Assembly: GCA_033813635.1 (NCBI GenBank)
Contig: JAPXRI010000003.1
Location: 82,447-146,446 of the forward strand
Source: JAPXRI01 sp033813635
Lineage (GTDB): Bacteria > Bacillota > Clostridia > Oscillospirales > QAMX01
Direction: 5' to 3'
Length of the DNA stretch: 64,000 nucleotides
Shown: in pieces, positions 17,935 through 26,674 of the stretch
How the letters are laid out: each line of letters begins with the position of its first letter
How positions within the stretch are numbered: the stretch's first letter is position 1
Made by a program: the position numbers and the translations under genes
The notes under the pieces: generated by a model
Seen by the model: the letters and a program-made list of their open reading frames with translations, nothing else
Databases searched by the model: none
What the model was told of the DNA's origin: nothing

Positions 17935-19086
17935 TTATATGGAAGCAACCGCCTCCCGAGCGGCCGCGTCGTACTCGAATACGGTTTCAAGCGATGAAAG
18001 AGGAACGGCGGGTATGCTGTCCAGCACCCGCTCGACGGCGCTCGTAATTTCCAAAAATCCGATTTTCCCCTCCAGGAATTTTCTCACGGCCGCTTCGTTT
18101 GCGCCGTTCAGAACGGCTGGCGCGGTGCCTCCGGCGGAGAGGGCGCGCCTCGCGAGCAGGGGCGCGGGAAAAGCGCCGTAATCCGGCTCGAAAAAAGTGA
18201 GCTTTGCGAACTCCGGGAGACTTAAACGCCTCGAACCGCTCGCGTGATCGCCGTTCCCAATCAGGGCGTAGCAGATCGGGGTCCGCATGTCCGGCACGCC
18301 GAGCTGCGCGAGCATCGCGCCGTCCCGGTATTCGACCAGCGAGTGGATGACGCTCTGAGGGTGGATTACCACTTCAATATCGTCGGCGGCCATATTGAAA
18401 AGGTGCGCGGCTTCGATAATCTCAAGCCCTTTGTTCATCATAGTCGCGCTGTCGACCGTTATTTTCGGTCCCATACTCCAGCTCGGATGCCTCAGCGCCT
18501 CTGCGGCGGTAATATCCCGTAGCTCATGGCGCTTCCTGCCGAAAAAAGGACCTCCGGAGGCGGTAAGAACGATTTTTACGGGTGTAGAAACGGGGTCCGC
18601 CGCGATGCAGCGGTAGATCGCGGAGTGTTCCGAGTCAACTGGGATCAATTTCGCGCCGTATTCGGCCGCTTCTTTTTTGACGAGCTCGCCTGCGCAGACG
18701 AGTGTCTCCTTGTTGGCCAGAGCGATATCCTTGCCCGCCCTGATCGCCGCCAGAGTCGGTTTCAGCCCGGCGATGCCGACGATCGCGGAGACGACCTTAT
18801 CGGCGTTTCCCGAAGCGGCCTCGATAACGCCCTCTTCGCCGCCTAGCACCTTTACGCCGGTGTCCGCGAGCCTGATTTTCAGGTCCGCGGCGGCCTTTTC
18901 GTCGAATAGAGCGGCGATATCGGGTCTAAATCTCCTGGCCTGGCTCTCGATAAGCGCCGAATCGGAGAAGGCGGCGAGAGCCGATACGCGGATATTAAGG
19001 CGTTCCGCCACGTCGAGCGTTTGGGTGCCTATCGAGCCGGTGGACCCGAGGACGGCGATTGCTCCGCCATAAAGATTATTATTCAT
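17935..19086 (-). CDS. dxr: 1-deoxy-D-xylulose 5-phosphate reductoisomerase
   Basis: A 383-residue enzyme making MEP from DXP with NADPH. The NADPH loop is LGSTGSIGTQTL near residue 13. Metal and substrate motifs are PVDSEHSAIYRC, LTASGGPFFG, HPSWSMGPKITVDSATMMNKGLE and the GVPDMRTPI loop. ATG 19086 is chosen; the frame stays open upstream but that part overlaps cdsA and is not conserved. It is 35 nt downstream of cdsA. Confidence 0.97.
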   Translation of the reverse strand: MNNNLYGGAIAVLGSTGSIGTQTLDVAERLNIRVSALAAFSDSALIESQARRFRPDIAALFDEKAAADLKIRLADTGVKVLGGEEGVIEAASGNADKVVSAIVGIAGLKPTLAAIRAGKDIALANKETLVCAGELVKKEAAEYGAKLIPVDSEHSAIYRCIAADPVSTPVKIVLTASGGPFFGRKRHELRDITAAEALRHPSWSMGPKITVDSATMMNKGLEIIEAAHLFNMAADDIEVVIHPQSVIHSLVEYRDGAMLAQLGVPDMRTPICYALIGNGDHASGSRRLSLPEFAKLTFFEPDYGAFPAPLLARRALSAGGTAPAVLNGANEAAVRKFLEGKIGFLEITSAVERVLDSIPAVPLSSLETVFEYDAAAREAVASI

Positions 19087-19121
19087 ATCCGTTTCCCTTT
19101 TATACCGAAAAAACCGTTTCT

Positions 19122-19940
19122 TTACAGAATAACGGGGAAAAGCGAAAGCATAAGGTAGACGAAAGGTGTTGTCAGCGCGATGCTGTCGAACCTGTCGAGT
19201 ATGCCGCCGTGCCCGGGAAATATTTTTCCGTAATCCTTGATTTTGTATTCGCGCTTGATGAACGAAAAAACAAGATCGCCGATCTGTCCGAGGACGGAGC
19301 CTGCGGCGCACAGGGCTAGCACGGCTCCCCACGAAATACTCCTGCCGCACCATGAGGTTGCGATCAGCGCGAAGACCACGCCGGAGATTATTGTGAGCAG
19401 CACTCCCCCGACAGAGCCCTCCGCCGTCTTTTTCGGGCTGATATCCGGGCAGAGCTTGTGCCGTCCGAAAAATGTGCCGGTGAAGTAGGCCCCCGTGTCG
19501 GATACCCACGCCACCATATAGGGGAGAAGCACCGTGTATTTCCCGTTCTCGCCGTTTGCTATCGGGATGATGAGGGATAAAAACGCGGGGACGACGAACA
19601 CGGCGAAAAAAGCGCAGGCGATTTTCTCAAAGGTCAGCGCACGGTTTTTTATATTAACCATCGCGATTAAGAACAGTATGACAGAATAGAGCGTAAAAAC
19701 GCAGAGCGCGACGTCCGCGCTTGCGCCGAAATAAAACCAGAACGGCGCTCCCGCCGCAACGGCTGCGGATAGGGCAATCAGGGCCTTCATCCGGATAATT
19801 CCCGTCGCGTACAAAAGCTCGTATGCGGCGAGCGCGCAGATCGCCGCGTAGATGCAGGGTAAAACCCAGCTCGGGGCTATATAGATAGCCGCGAGCAGCA
19901 ATGGGAGAAGGACGATCGAGACAATTGTACGGACAAGCAT
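19122..19940 (-). CDS. cdsA: Phosphatidate cytidylyltransferase
   Basis: A 272-residue polytopic membrane enzyme converting phosphatidate and CTP to CDP-diacylglycerol. Multiple hydrophobic segments are followed by the CdsA signature near the C-terminus (DLVFSFIKREYKIKDYGK, PGHGGILDRFDS). ATG 19940 is chosen because AAGGAG lies 9 nt upstream; an upstream extension would overlap uppS. It begins 37 nt after uppS ends. Confidence 0.96.
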   Translation of the reverse strand: MLVRTIVSIVLLPLLLAAIYIAPSWVLPCIYAAICALAAYELLYATGIIRMKALIALSAAVAAGAPFWFYFGASADVALCVFTLYSVILFLIAMVNIKNRALTFEKIACAFFAVFVVPAFLSLIIPIANGENGKYTVLLPYMVAWVSDTGAYFTGTFFGRHKLCPDISPKKTAEGSVGGVLLTIISGVVFALIATSWCGRSISWGAVLALCAAGSVLGQIGDLVFSFIKREYKIKDYGKIFPGHGGILDRFDSIALTTPFVYLMLSLFPVIL

Positions 19941-19977
19941 CCGCTTCAGCTCCTTAGTTAACGAATTGACGGGGAAG

Positions 19978-20724
19978 TTACGCCCCGTCAACTGCGCCGA
20001 ATCTTCTGTTTCTGTGTGAAAAATATAAAATCGCGTCGTCAAGCTGGGCCCGCCCGAAGTCCGGCCAAAGAATATCGGTAAAAAACAGCTCCGAATAGGC
20101 CGACTGCCAGAGCATAAAGTTGGATATCCGCTTCTCGCCGCCCGTGCGGATCAGCAGATCGGGGTCAGGCAGACCTTTTGTGTATAGCAGCTTCGCAAAA
20201 TCCGCCTCGCCGAAGGCCTCAAGGTTGATTTCCCCGCTTTTGCAGCGCCTTGCGAGTTCTTTTGCCGCCGACAGTATGTCGCTTTTGCCGCCGTAATTGA
20301 TGCAGACGTTGACGATGATGCCGGTGCAATTGGTGCATATCTCGCTGATTTTTGCGATAAGATCCCGGATGTCGCCGGGCAGCAGGGAGAGGTCTCCCAG
20401 AAAGCGGAGCCTCGCGTTCTTGACCGCGAGCTTTTCGCAGGACTCCTTAAGGTATTTGCGGAGAAGATCCATAATGCCCGCGACCTCTTCCGGCGGCCGC
20501 TTCCAGTTTTCGGTCGAAAACGCGAAGACGGAAAGCTGCTCGATACCGAGCTCGCCGCAGTACTCCGAGATATCCCGGAACCGTTCCGCGCCGGCAGAAT
20601 GGCCGAAGCTCCGCGGAAGCCCGCGCTTTTTGGCCCAGCGCCCGTTTCCGTCCATAATAATGGCTATATGTCTGGGCAGAACCGTTGCCTCGGGCGTTTT
20701 TTTCTTACGGCTTACAAGCCCCAT
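19978..20724 (-). CDS. uppS: Undecaprenyl (di-trans,poly-cis) diphosphate synthase
   Basis: A 248-residue cis-prenyltransferase making the C55 lipid carrier for peptidoglycan. Signatures: HIAIIMDGNGRWAKKRG with the catalytic Asp, GHSAGAERFRDI, FAFSTENWKRP, and the late LLIRTGGEKRISNFMLWQ and FTDILWPDF. It starts 9 nt after frr. The start SD is weak and translation is probably coupled to frr. Confidence 0.97.
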   Translation of the reverse strand: MGLVSRKKKTPEATVLPRHIAIIMDGNGRWAKKRGLPRSFGHSAGAERFRDISEYCGELGIEQLSVFAFSTENWKRPPEEVAGIMDLLRKYLKESCEKLAVKNARLRFLGDLSLLPGDIRDLIAKISEICTNCTGIIVNVCINYGGKSDILSAAKELARRCKSGEINLEAFGEADFAKLLYTKGLPDPDLLIRTGGEKRISNFMLWQSAYSELFFTDILWPDFGRAQLDDAILYFSHRNRRFGAVDGA

Positions 20725-20733
20725 AAAACTAAA

Positions 20734-21288
20734 CTATACCTCTAAGATTTCCTTTTCCTTGGCGTCGACCACCTTGTCGATTTCCTTTATATATTTATCG
20801 ACAAGCTCGTTCAGATCCTTTTCGATGCCCTTGAGATCGTCCTCGGTGATCTCGCTCTTCTTTTTCATCGCCTTGTACTTTTCGAGGCCGTCGCGGCGGA
20901 TATTTCTGACGGCAATTTTCGATTCCTCGCCGTATTTATGCACGGTTTTGGCGAGTTCCCTGCGCCTCTCCTCGGTAAGCGGCGGGAAGACCAGGCGGAT
21001 TGTTTTGCCGTCGCTGATCGGGTTGATGCCTATATCGGACTGCTGTATGGCTTTTTCGATATGCTTAAGCAGGCTGGGGTCCCAGGGGGAGATGACGAGC
21101 ATGCGCGGCTCGGGTACCGAAATCGAGGCGACCTGAGAGACCGGCGTCGCCGTCCCGTAGTAATCTACCGAGATCTTATCGAGAACGGATGCCGAGGCTC
21201 GGCCGGCGCGGATGGTCGAAAGCTCGTGTGAAAGTGAGTCGATGCATTTTTTCATCTTTGTTTCCAGCTCAGGGTATTGATCTTTCAT
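20734..21288 (-). CDS. frr: Ribosome recycling factor
   Basis: A 184-residue RRF of standard length. It starts in the three-helix bundle (MKKCIDSLSHELSTIRAGRAS, the usual RRF signature), with the beta domain (YYGTATPVSQVASI) and the closing helix. With EF-G it splits post-termination ribosomes. It is preceded by a 112-nt gap after pyrH with no evident structure. Confidence 0.98.
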   Translation of the reverse strand: MKDQYPELETKMKKCIDSLSHELSTIRAGRASASVLDKISVDYYGTATPVSQVASISVPEPRMLVISPWDPSLLKHIEKAIQQSDIGINPISDGKTIRLVFPPLTEERRRELAKTVHKYGEESKIAVRNIRRDGLEKYKAMKKKSEITEDDLKGIEKDLNELVDKYIKEIDKVVDAKEKEILEV

Positions 21289-21400
21289 ATTTTGACCGTC
21301 CTTTCTTTATATAGCAGGACTTAACGCCTCCCGGCGCGCCGGAACGGCGATAGCCTCCTCATTGATCGCAAGCCGCTTATATTAAGGCGTGCGGTGCGCC

Positions 21401-22123
21401 CTATTTGTTTGAAACGATCGTGCCGATATCCTCGCCCCTGACGGCGCGCACGATGTTTTGCGGGTCCTCGAGCGCGAACAGCAGCACGGGGATTTGATTG
21501 TCCATAGAGAGCGACGTCGCCGTGGAATCTAGGGCCGCGAGGCCGCGGCTCAAAATTTCCTTGTAGGTCAGATGGTCAAAGCGCTTGGCGACGGGATTTT
21601 TCTTCGGGTCGTCGTCATAGACGCCGTCGACGTTTTTGGCCAGCATAATGATGTCCGCTCCGATCTCGGCTCCCCGCAGGACCGCCGCGGTGTCCGTCGA
21701 AAAGTACGGATTGCCGGTGCCGCAGCCGAATATCACTACCCTGCCCTTTTCAAGATGGCGCTCGGCCCTCAGGCGTATATAGGGCTCCGCAATGGCGCGC
21801 ATCTCGATTGCCGTCTGCACCCTGACGCTTACGCCCCGTTTTTCAAGCGCGTCCGCCAGAGCCAGCGCGTTCATCGTGGTCGCGAGCATGCCCATATGGT
21901 CCGCCCGCGAGCGCTCCATGCCGTTCCCGTCCTTGACGCCGCGCCAGAAATTTCCGCCGCCCACCACGACGCCCACCTCGATGCCCATCTCAACGCAGGC
22001 CTTCAGCGCGTCGCAGACTTTTCCGATCACGTCGTAATCAAGGCCGAAATGCTTTGGCCCGGCGAGCGCCTCTCCGCTTATCTTGACAAGGATCCGCTTG
22101 TATTTGGGACGCTGCGTTTCCAT
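21401..22123 (-). CDS. pyrH: UMP kinase
   Basis: A 240-residue hexameric UMP kinase of the amino-acid kinase fold. Signatures: RILVKISGEALAG (ATP loop), VVVGGGNFWRG, DHMGMLATTMNALAL and GTGNPYFSTDTAAVLRG. ATG 22123 follows GGAGA by 8 nt; the frame extends upstream without an SD. First gene of the pyrH-polC operon. rpsB and tsf, often adjacent in Firmicutes, are absent here. Confidence 0.97.
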   Translation of the reverse strand: METQRPKYKRILVKISGEALAGPKHFGLDYDVIGKVCDALKACVEMGIEVGVVVGGGNFWRGVKDGNGMERSRADHMGMLATTMNALALADALEKRGVSVRVQTAIEMRAIAEPYIRLRAERHLEKGRVVIFGCGTGNPYFSTDTAAVLRGAEIGADIIMLAKNVDGVYDDDPKKNPVAKRFDHLTYKEILSRGLAALDSTATSLSMDNQIPVLLFALEDPQNIVRAVRGEDIGTIVSNK

Positions 22124-22194
22124 AAAAACCATCTCCGCATGAAGAATGTGAGCCAAAGCATATCGGCATTTTTATTCTGCCTTAATGCGAAAAC

Positions 22195-22223
22195 AGTATA
22201 CCATAATTTACATGGAAAATCAA
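22195..22223 (-). promoter_or_regulatory. Promoter of the pyrH-frr-uppS-cdsA-dxr-rseP-ispG-polC operon
   Basis: On the minus strand, TTGATT (22223-22218), a 17-bp spacer and TATACT (22200-22195), about 70 nt upstream of pyrH. Confidence 0.75.
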
Positions 22224-22279
22224 TATCGGACCTGGCCAGTGAAAATCCGCCGAAATAAGGCGGCGTGAGCTGGGTTTTG

Positions 22280-22322
22280 AGCAAAAACGAAGGCAAAAGC
22301 ACATTTGGCTTTTGCCTTCGTT
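22280..22322 (-). terminator. Terminator after the TPM-domain gene
   Basis: A 15-bp perfect stem (22286-22300 with 22308-22322), a 7-nt loop and, on the minus strand, a T run at 22287-22283. It separates the envelope cluster from pyrH. Confidence 0.88.
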
Positions 22323-22329
22323 ATCTGTC

Positions 22330-23346
22330 TTATCTTCTTCCGGCGCCGCCCCCGCGGGAACCGCCTCCGCCAAAGCCGCCGGATCTGCCGCCGCCGAAAC
22401 CGCCGGATCTGCCGCCGCCGAAACCGCCGGATCTGCCGCCGCCGAAGCCTCCGGGTTTACCTCCGCCGAAACCGCCAGGCCTGCCGCCTCCGAAACCGCC
22501 GGGCCCGCGGGGTCCGCGTGGGCCACGGGGGCCCCAGCCGCCCGGGGGCATATGCATATGCGGCCCGTAGATGTGCCGTCTGCCGAAAATGAACGGGTGA
22601 TAGACCACCGGGGGTATGATCACGCCCGGGCGGTAATAGAGCCTTCTGTACCTCCTGTAACGGGTGAAGTCAATCAAAACCACGAGCAGAACTATGCCGC
22701 CGATAAACAGCGGGACAAAGAAAAAGCCGATAAGGGAAAAGGTGGAGACGCTTCCGCCGCCGTAGCTCGGTGTATAATAGTAATTGCTGTTTCCATAACT
22801 GTCGTAGGCTTTGTCGGTATCCACGCCGTAGAAGCTTTCAAACCAGGAGACAAACTTGTCGAAAACGGATCTGACTCCCCCGTCGTAGTCGCCGGACGCG
22901 AAATCCGGTTCAAGGTAGGTGTTGAGGTAGCTCCCGAGGGTGCCGCTGGTCAGGCTGTTCTCGATGCCGCTGCCTTGCAGGGCCCAGTAATCCTGCTGGC
23001 CGATCGACAGCAAAAGCAGAAGACCGTTGTTTTTCTCGGCGTCGCCTATGCCCCACTCGTTGAAAAGCCGGTACGCGTAGTTCTCGATTTCTTCGCCGCC
23101 GGTAAAGTCAACGGTTACGATTACGATCTGCGCGCCGGTCATGTAGTCAAGGGCGGAGGCCTGTTTGATGATGTGCTGCTCGGTGCTGTCTGATAAAACG
23201 TCCGCGAAGTCTCCGACATAGACCGATTCCGGCGGGTCCGGAATCCCCGCGGACGAGTATGCGGACGCGTGGAATACCATGCTGAGAGCAAGGAGCGCGG
23301 CCGTGGCCGCAAAAAGGGTTTTACGCAGGGATTTTGCCGATTTCAT
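22330..23346 (-). CDS. TPM-domain (YgcG-family) membrane protein with glycine-rich repeat tail
   Basis: A 338-residue exported protein. It has a signal peptide (about 1-29, ending near FHASA), a TPM domain (about 38-190; VYVGDFADVLS, IVIVTVDFTGGEEIENYAYRLF, GIGDAEKNNGLLLL), a serine/tyrosine linker, one transmembrane helix (LIGFFFVPLFIGGIVLLVVLI) followed by basic residues, and a tail of about five GGFGGGRS-type octapeptides encoded by a 24-bp tandem repeat. TPM proteins are linked to photosystem repair phosphatase in plants and are of unknown function in Firmicutes, where they often neighbour lemA, as here. Last gene of the XpaC-TelA-LemA-TPM run. Confidence 0.85.
   Translation of the reverse strand: MKSAKSLRKTLFAATAALLALSMVFHASAYSSAGIPDPPESVYVGDFADVLSDSTEQHIIKQASALDYMTGAQIVIVTVDFTGGEEIENYAYRLFNEWGIGDAEKNNGLLLLLSIGQQDYWALQGSGIENSLTSGTLGSYLNTYLEPDFASGDYDGGVRSVFDKFVSWFESFYGVDTDKAYDSYGNSNYYYTPSYGGGSVSTFSLIGFFFVPLFIGGIVLLVVLIDFTRYRRYRRLYYRPGVIIPPVVYHPFIFGRRHIYGPHMHMPPGGWGPRGPRGPRGPGGFGGGRPGGFGGGKPGGFGGGRSGGFGGGRSGGFGGGRSGGFGGGGSRGGGAGRR
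22370..22510. repeat. 24-bp in-frame tandem repeat encoding Gly-rich octapeptides
   Basis: About five copies of a 24-bp unit (CCGCCGGATCTGCCGCCG plus GAAA-type variants) within the TPM gene. Outer copies have diverged (RS to KP to RP). Confidence 0.85.
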
Positions 23347-23361
23347 TGATAATTATCCGTC

Positions 23362-23913
23362 CTATTCTCCGAAAAGCTCCGCTTTGTCGACGGAGGTGAT
23401 AACGCGAAGGATGCTGGCGGGAAATTTCTTCAGCGTTTCGTTGTACTTCCGCGCAAAATCGTTGTAGTCGCTGTGGGAAATCTTGTATTCGCTGGATTCA
23501 AGGTCCGTCATTATGCTCTCGCGGTAGCCTTTATCGGCCTCGGAGAGCGGGCAGCCGCCGAGAATGTCGTACAGAGCGGAAGCGGCGTCCGTCAGCGCGA
23601 GGTCGGCTTCATAGGCTTCCGATACGGATTTCGCGTTCTTCAGGCTGTCGGCGGCGGTCTCCAGCGCGGTTATCTTCAGGTGGTTTTCCGGCAGATACCT
23701 TTTTGCAACGGCGATCATGTTGTACGCATAAGAGGCCCGCGCGTCAAGATCGTACCGGATGCCGTACCCGTTGCCGGAGGAGCCGTTTTCAAAAACATCG
23801 GCGACACGGTTATATAGCCGCGCAAGCGACCGGTGCGAGCCGAAGAGTATCGAGAGAATAATCAAAACCACGGTGATGGCCACCGCCGTGCCGCGTTTTT
23901 TCAAATGGGACAT
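23362..23913 (-). CDS. LemA-like membrane protein
   Basis: A 183-residue protein with one N-terminal transmembrane helix (VAITVVLIILSILFG), then helical LemA-like sequence. The second half contains DFARKYNETLKKFPASIL, which matches the YN..L..FP motif of LemA. The function is not known; LemA-TPM gene pairs are common. ATG 23913 has GGAG 6 nt upstream; ATG 23925 is an alternative that would give four more residues. It lies between telA and the TPM gene with gaps under 20 nt. Confidence 0.75.
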   Translation of the reverse strand: MSHLKKRGTAVAITVVLIILSILFGSHRSLARLYNRVADVFENGSSGNGYGIRYDLDARASYAYNMIAVAKRYLPENHLKITALETAADSLKNAKSVSEAYEADLALTDAASALYDILGGCPLSEADKGYRESIMTDLESSEYKISHSDYNDFARKYNETLKKFPASILRVITSVDKAELFGE

Positions 23914-23932
23914 AACAGTCTCCATTGCCGCC

Positions 23933-25108
23933 TTACCCCCGGAGTTCGAGAAGCTTCTGCTTCAGATCGGCCTCGATGAGCGCAAGCTCGGCCTCGGTCT
24001 CCCTGCGCTTCGCCGCGCCCTCGCGCTGAATCTGCAGCACGTCGTCAAGGGTCGATATCAGCTGCTGGCTGGTGTACTGCAGCGTCTCGAGCTCGACGAT
24101 GCTTCTCTCGGCTTCCTTCGCGGTTTCCACGGTGCTAGAGCGCAGAAGCTCCGCGTTTTTCTTTAAAAGCTCGTTTGTCGCGTTTGTGACCGCGCTCTGC
24201 GCCGCCGTCGCCTGGCGGGAGTGCTCAATCCCCAGCGCCAGCACCATCTGGCTTTTCCAGAGCGGGATTGTGTTCACCAGCGAGGTCTGTATTTTTTCTA
24301 TAATCAGCGCGTCGTTGTTCTGCAGAAGTCTTGTCTGCGGGCCCATCTGGACCGATACCGCGCGCGTCAGCGCCAGATCGTTGAGCCTCTTTTCAAAGCG
24401 GTTGCAGAGCTCGGCGAGATCGTTGTAGCGCTGCGCGTCCTCCGGCTTGTTGGTCTGGATAGCGTGCTGCCTGAGCGGCTCAAGCTCTTTTTCCCGGACC
24501 TCCTGAAGCTTTTTCTTGCCGGCGAGGATGTACATCGTCAGCTCCTTGTAGTAGGCGATGTTCATTTCGTATAGCTTGTCGAACATGGCCACGTCTTTCA
24601 GCAACGTCACCTGGTGGTTTTCGAGCAGCTCCGCAATTTTATCGACGGTCTCCTCCGCCTTCCCGTATCTCGCCCTAAGCCTGGAAAGGCTTGCTTTTCC
24701 CCGGCTGAATATCCCGAAAAAGCCTTTTTTCTGCTCTTCGACGGGGGTAAAGTCCTTTATCGTGGAGACAAGGCCGGACAACACGTCTCCCACTGCGCCC
24801 AGATCCTTGGTCCTCACGTTCTCGAGGGCGCTCTGTGAAAAATCGGCGACCTTTTTCTGCGCCGCCGCGCCGTACTGGAGGACCACGGAGGAGTCGGTGA
24901 GGTCGATCTGCTTCGAAAACTCCTCGACAGCCTTTTTATCCTCGTCCGAAAGGACGGTTTCATCCAACTGTACATCGGACATGTCGCGCGCTTTTTTCAG
25001 GGCGAGCGCGGCCTCGTCCGCAATCGGTTCCGCCGATGGGGACGGGACCTGCGTGCCGCTGAGGTCGGGGTTCAGGGTCAGACCGTTGAAATTCTGATTG
25101 TCTGCCAT
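23933..25108 (-). CDS. telA: TelA/KlaA family toxic-anion resistance protein
   Basis: A 391-residue, highly charged, mostly helical cytoplasmic protein without membrane segments. The family hallmark is the central YKELTMYILAGKKKLQEV helix and the following Q-rich MGPQTRLLQNNDALIIEKIQ region. The family was named for tellurite resistance; genomic neighbours elsewhere suggest a role in envelope stress. It is adjacent to xpaC (27 nt), its usual partner, and to lemA (19 nt). AAAGGA precedes ATG 25108. Confidence 0.9.
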   Translation of the reverse strand: MADNQNFNGLTLNPDLSGTQVPSPSAEPIADEAALALKKARDMSDVQLDETVLSDEDKKAVEEFSKQIDLTDSSVVLQYGAAAQKKVADFSQSALENVRTKDLGAVGDVLSGLVSTIKDFTPVEEQKKGFFGIFSRGKASLSRLRARYGKAEETVDKIAELLENHQVTLLKDVAMFDKLYEMNIAYYKELTMYILAGKKKLQEVREKELEPLRQHAIQTNKPEDAQRYNDLAELCNRFEKRLNDLALTRAVSVQMGPQTRLLQNNDALIIEKIQTSLVNTIPLWKSQMVLALGIEHSRQATAAQSAVTNATNELLKKNAELLRSSTVETAKEAERSIVELETLQYTSQQLISTLDDVLQIQREGAAKRRETEAELALIEADLKQKLLELRG

Positions 25109-25135
25109 ATTGTATTCGTCCTTTCGTCCGTTTAT

Positions 25136-25786
25136 TTATTCGGTCTTTGTCTTTGACTCGGTCAGGCCGCCGGCTTTCAAAAGATTCTCGAGAACGGTTA
25201 TGTCGGTTGAAATATCGAGGGCCTCGTCCGAGAAAAGCGCGTCGAGCTGCTTTTCAAACGCGGAGACAATCGTCGGAGCCATGTTTTCTATGCTGACCAT
25301 CGTGCCGTCGATATTCTCACCCTTTATCCCCTGGGCGCCCATCCGGTCGTACATGTTGAAAAGCTTCAGCGTTGTCGGCAGATAGTAATTCATAAACCGC
25401 TTGAGCCGCGGAAGCTTATCGGGGTTTTCCCTGACATGGGCAAATATTTTCTCGGACAGCGTGATCAACCGGCTGATGTTCGCCTTCATCTCCGGGTCCT
25501 TGATGCTGCCCGAGAGGCGGGTAAATTCGGACACGGCATTTCGGCCGTCTTCGATAAACTTGTCGAGCTCCGGGTTGCCTGTTTTTTCGGGCTGGGGTTC
25601 GGGCTCGGGAACAAAAACCTCCTCGCCCTTCCAGATCCTTGCCGCGACGCGGTTGGCGGCAACGGAAACGGCGGCTGCCAACAGAAAATGCCACCACTTG
25701 TAGAGCGGGAGCAAAAGCCCCCATAAAACCCAGACAAGGGCGACGGCGTAAATGGGCACGGCGGATTTGATACGGACTTTTCGCAT
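25136..25786 (-). CDS. xpaC: XpaC-family membrane protein (5-bromo-4-chloroindolyl phosphate hydrolysis)
   Basis: A 216-residue protein with two N-terminal hydrophobic helices (IYAVALVWVLWGLLLPLY; WHFLLAAAVSVAANRV), then an acidic-proline linker and the XpaC domain with RFMNYYLPTTLKLFNMYDRM. XpaC and TelA are usually encoded side by side. ATG 25786 is chosen because GGAG lies 6 nt upstream; ATG 25798 is an alternative. First gene of the xpaC-telA-lemA-TPM operon, with its own promoter. Confidence 0.88.
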   Translation of the reverse strand: MRKVRIKSAVPIYAVALVWVLWGLLLPLYKWWHFLLAAAVSVAANRVAARIWKGEEVFVPEPEPQPEKTGNPELDKFIEDGRNAVSEFTRLSGSIKDPEMKANISRLITLSEKIFAHVRENPDKLPRLKRFMNYYLPTTLKLFNMYDRMGAQGIKGENIDGTMVSIENMAPTIVSAFEKQLDALFSDEALDISTDITVLENLLKAGGLTESKTKTE

Positions 25787-25877
25787 AACTATCTCCATTC
25801 TGCCGCGTCGGGGCAGCAAAATTATGCTCATTAACGGCGGATTTTACCTTGCCTTTGCGGCGCAATCCACCGATATT

Positions 25878-25906
25878 ATTATATCCTTTTTAACGTAAAA
25901 ACGCAA
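25878..25906 (-). promoter_or_regulatory. Promoter of the xpaC-telA-lemA-TPM operon
   Basis: On the minus strand, TTGCGT (25906-25901), a 17-bp spacer and a perfect TATAAT (25883-25878). Confidence 0.72.
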
Positions 25907-25916
25907 GGCACCCCGC

Positions 25917-26660
25917 CTAAATCACAAATCCCCCGTTGGGGCTGATGACCTGGCCGGTGACGAAATTCGCCTTTTCTGACGCGAGAAAGTACACGGTTTC
26001 CGCGATGTCACGGGGGGTACCCAACGCCTGGAGCGGGGTCTGTTCCTTTAAATCCTCCAGCGCCTCTTTTCCGAGGGTGCGGGTCATGTCCGAAAGCACC
26101 ACGCCGGGCGCGACGCAGTTGACAGTGATGCCGGAGGGCCCGAGCTCCTTTGCGAGCGCCTTTGTGAAGCCGATTACCGCCGCCTTCGAGGCCGAGTAGG
26201 CCGCCTCGCAGGAGGCGCCGGCGATGCCCCAGATCGACGATATGTTGACGATTCTGCCCTTAATCGCGCAGTCCTTTCCGAGCATACCGGGCAGCGCGGC
26301 CTTGCAGCAGAGAAAGACCGACCGGACATTGACGGCGAAAAGCTCGTCCCACTCCTCCGGGGAGAGATCGTTTATCGGCCCCCAGACCGAGATGCCGGCG
26401 TTATTTACCAGAATGTCGACGGCGCCGAAGCTTTTCTCCGCCTGCCTAAACATCGCCTCCACCTGCCCGGGGTCGGTGACGTCGGCCTTGACGGGGAGCG
26501 CGGAAAAGCCTTTGCCCGTAAGCTCTTTGGCCAGCGAGAGCGCCTGCCCCGCGCTGCGGTTGTAGTTTATAACGACATTATACCCGTTTTCGGCAAAGAG
26601 CCGAGCGGTCTCGCGGCCGATGCCGCGGGACGCGCCCGTTACGAGAACGCATTTTTCCAT
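25917..26660 (-). CDS. Short-chain dehydrogenase/reductase (FabG-like 3-oxoacyl-ACP reductase)
   Basis: A 247-residue classical SDR. The cofactor loop is TGASRGIGRETA, then NNAGISVWG, catalytic Ser in NISSIWG and Y-x3-K in YSASKAAV. The C-terminus (GQVISPNGGFVI) is FabG-like. No fatty-acid genes adjoin it, so the substrate is uncertain. GAAGGG precedes ATG 26660. It lies 14 nt downstream of the Big2-transglutaminase gene and is probably cotranscribed with it. Confidence 0.88.
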   Translation of the reverse strand: MEKCVLVTGASRGIGRETARLFAENGYNVVINYNRSAGQALSLAKELTGKGFSALPVKADVTDPGQVEAMFRQAEKSFGAVDILVNNAGISVWGPINDLSPEEWDELFAVNVRSVFLCCKAALPGMLGKDCAIKGRIVNISSIWGIAGASCEAAYSASKAAVIGFTKALAKELGPSGITVNCVAPGVVLSDMTRTLGKEALEDLKEQTPLQALGTPRDIAETVYFLASEKANFVTGQVISPNGGFVI

Positions 26661-26674
26661 TTTATCGCCCTTCT

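Noticed and set aside
22370..22510. Regular short repeats, CRISPR-like at first glance
   Set aside because: Contiguous 24-bp units without spacers, in frame with a Gly-rich protein tail.
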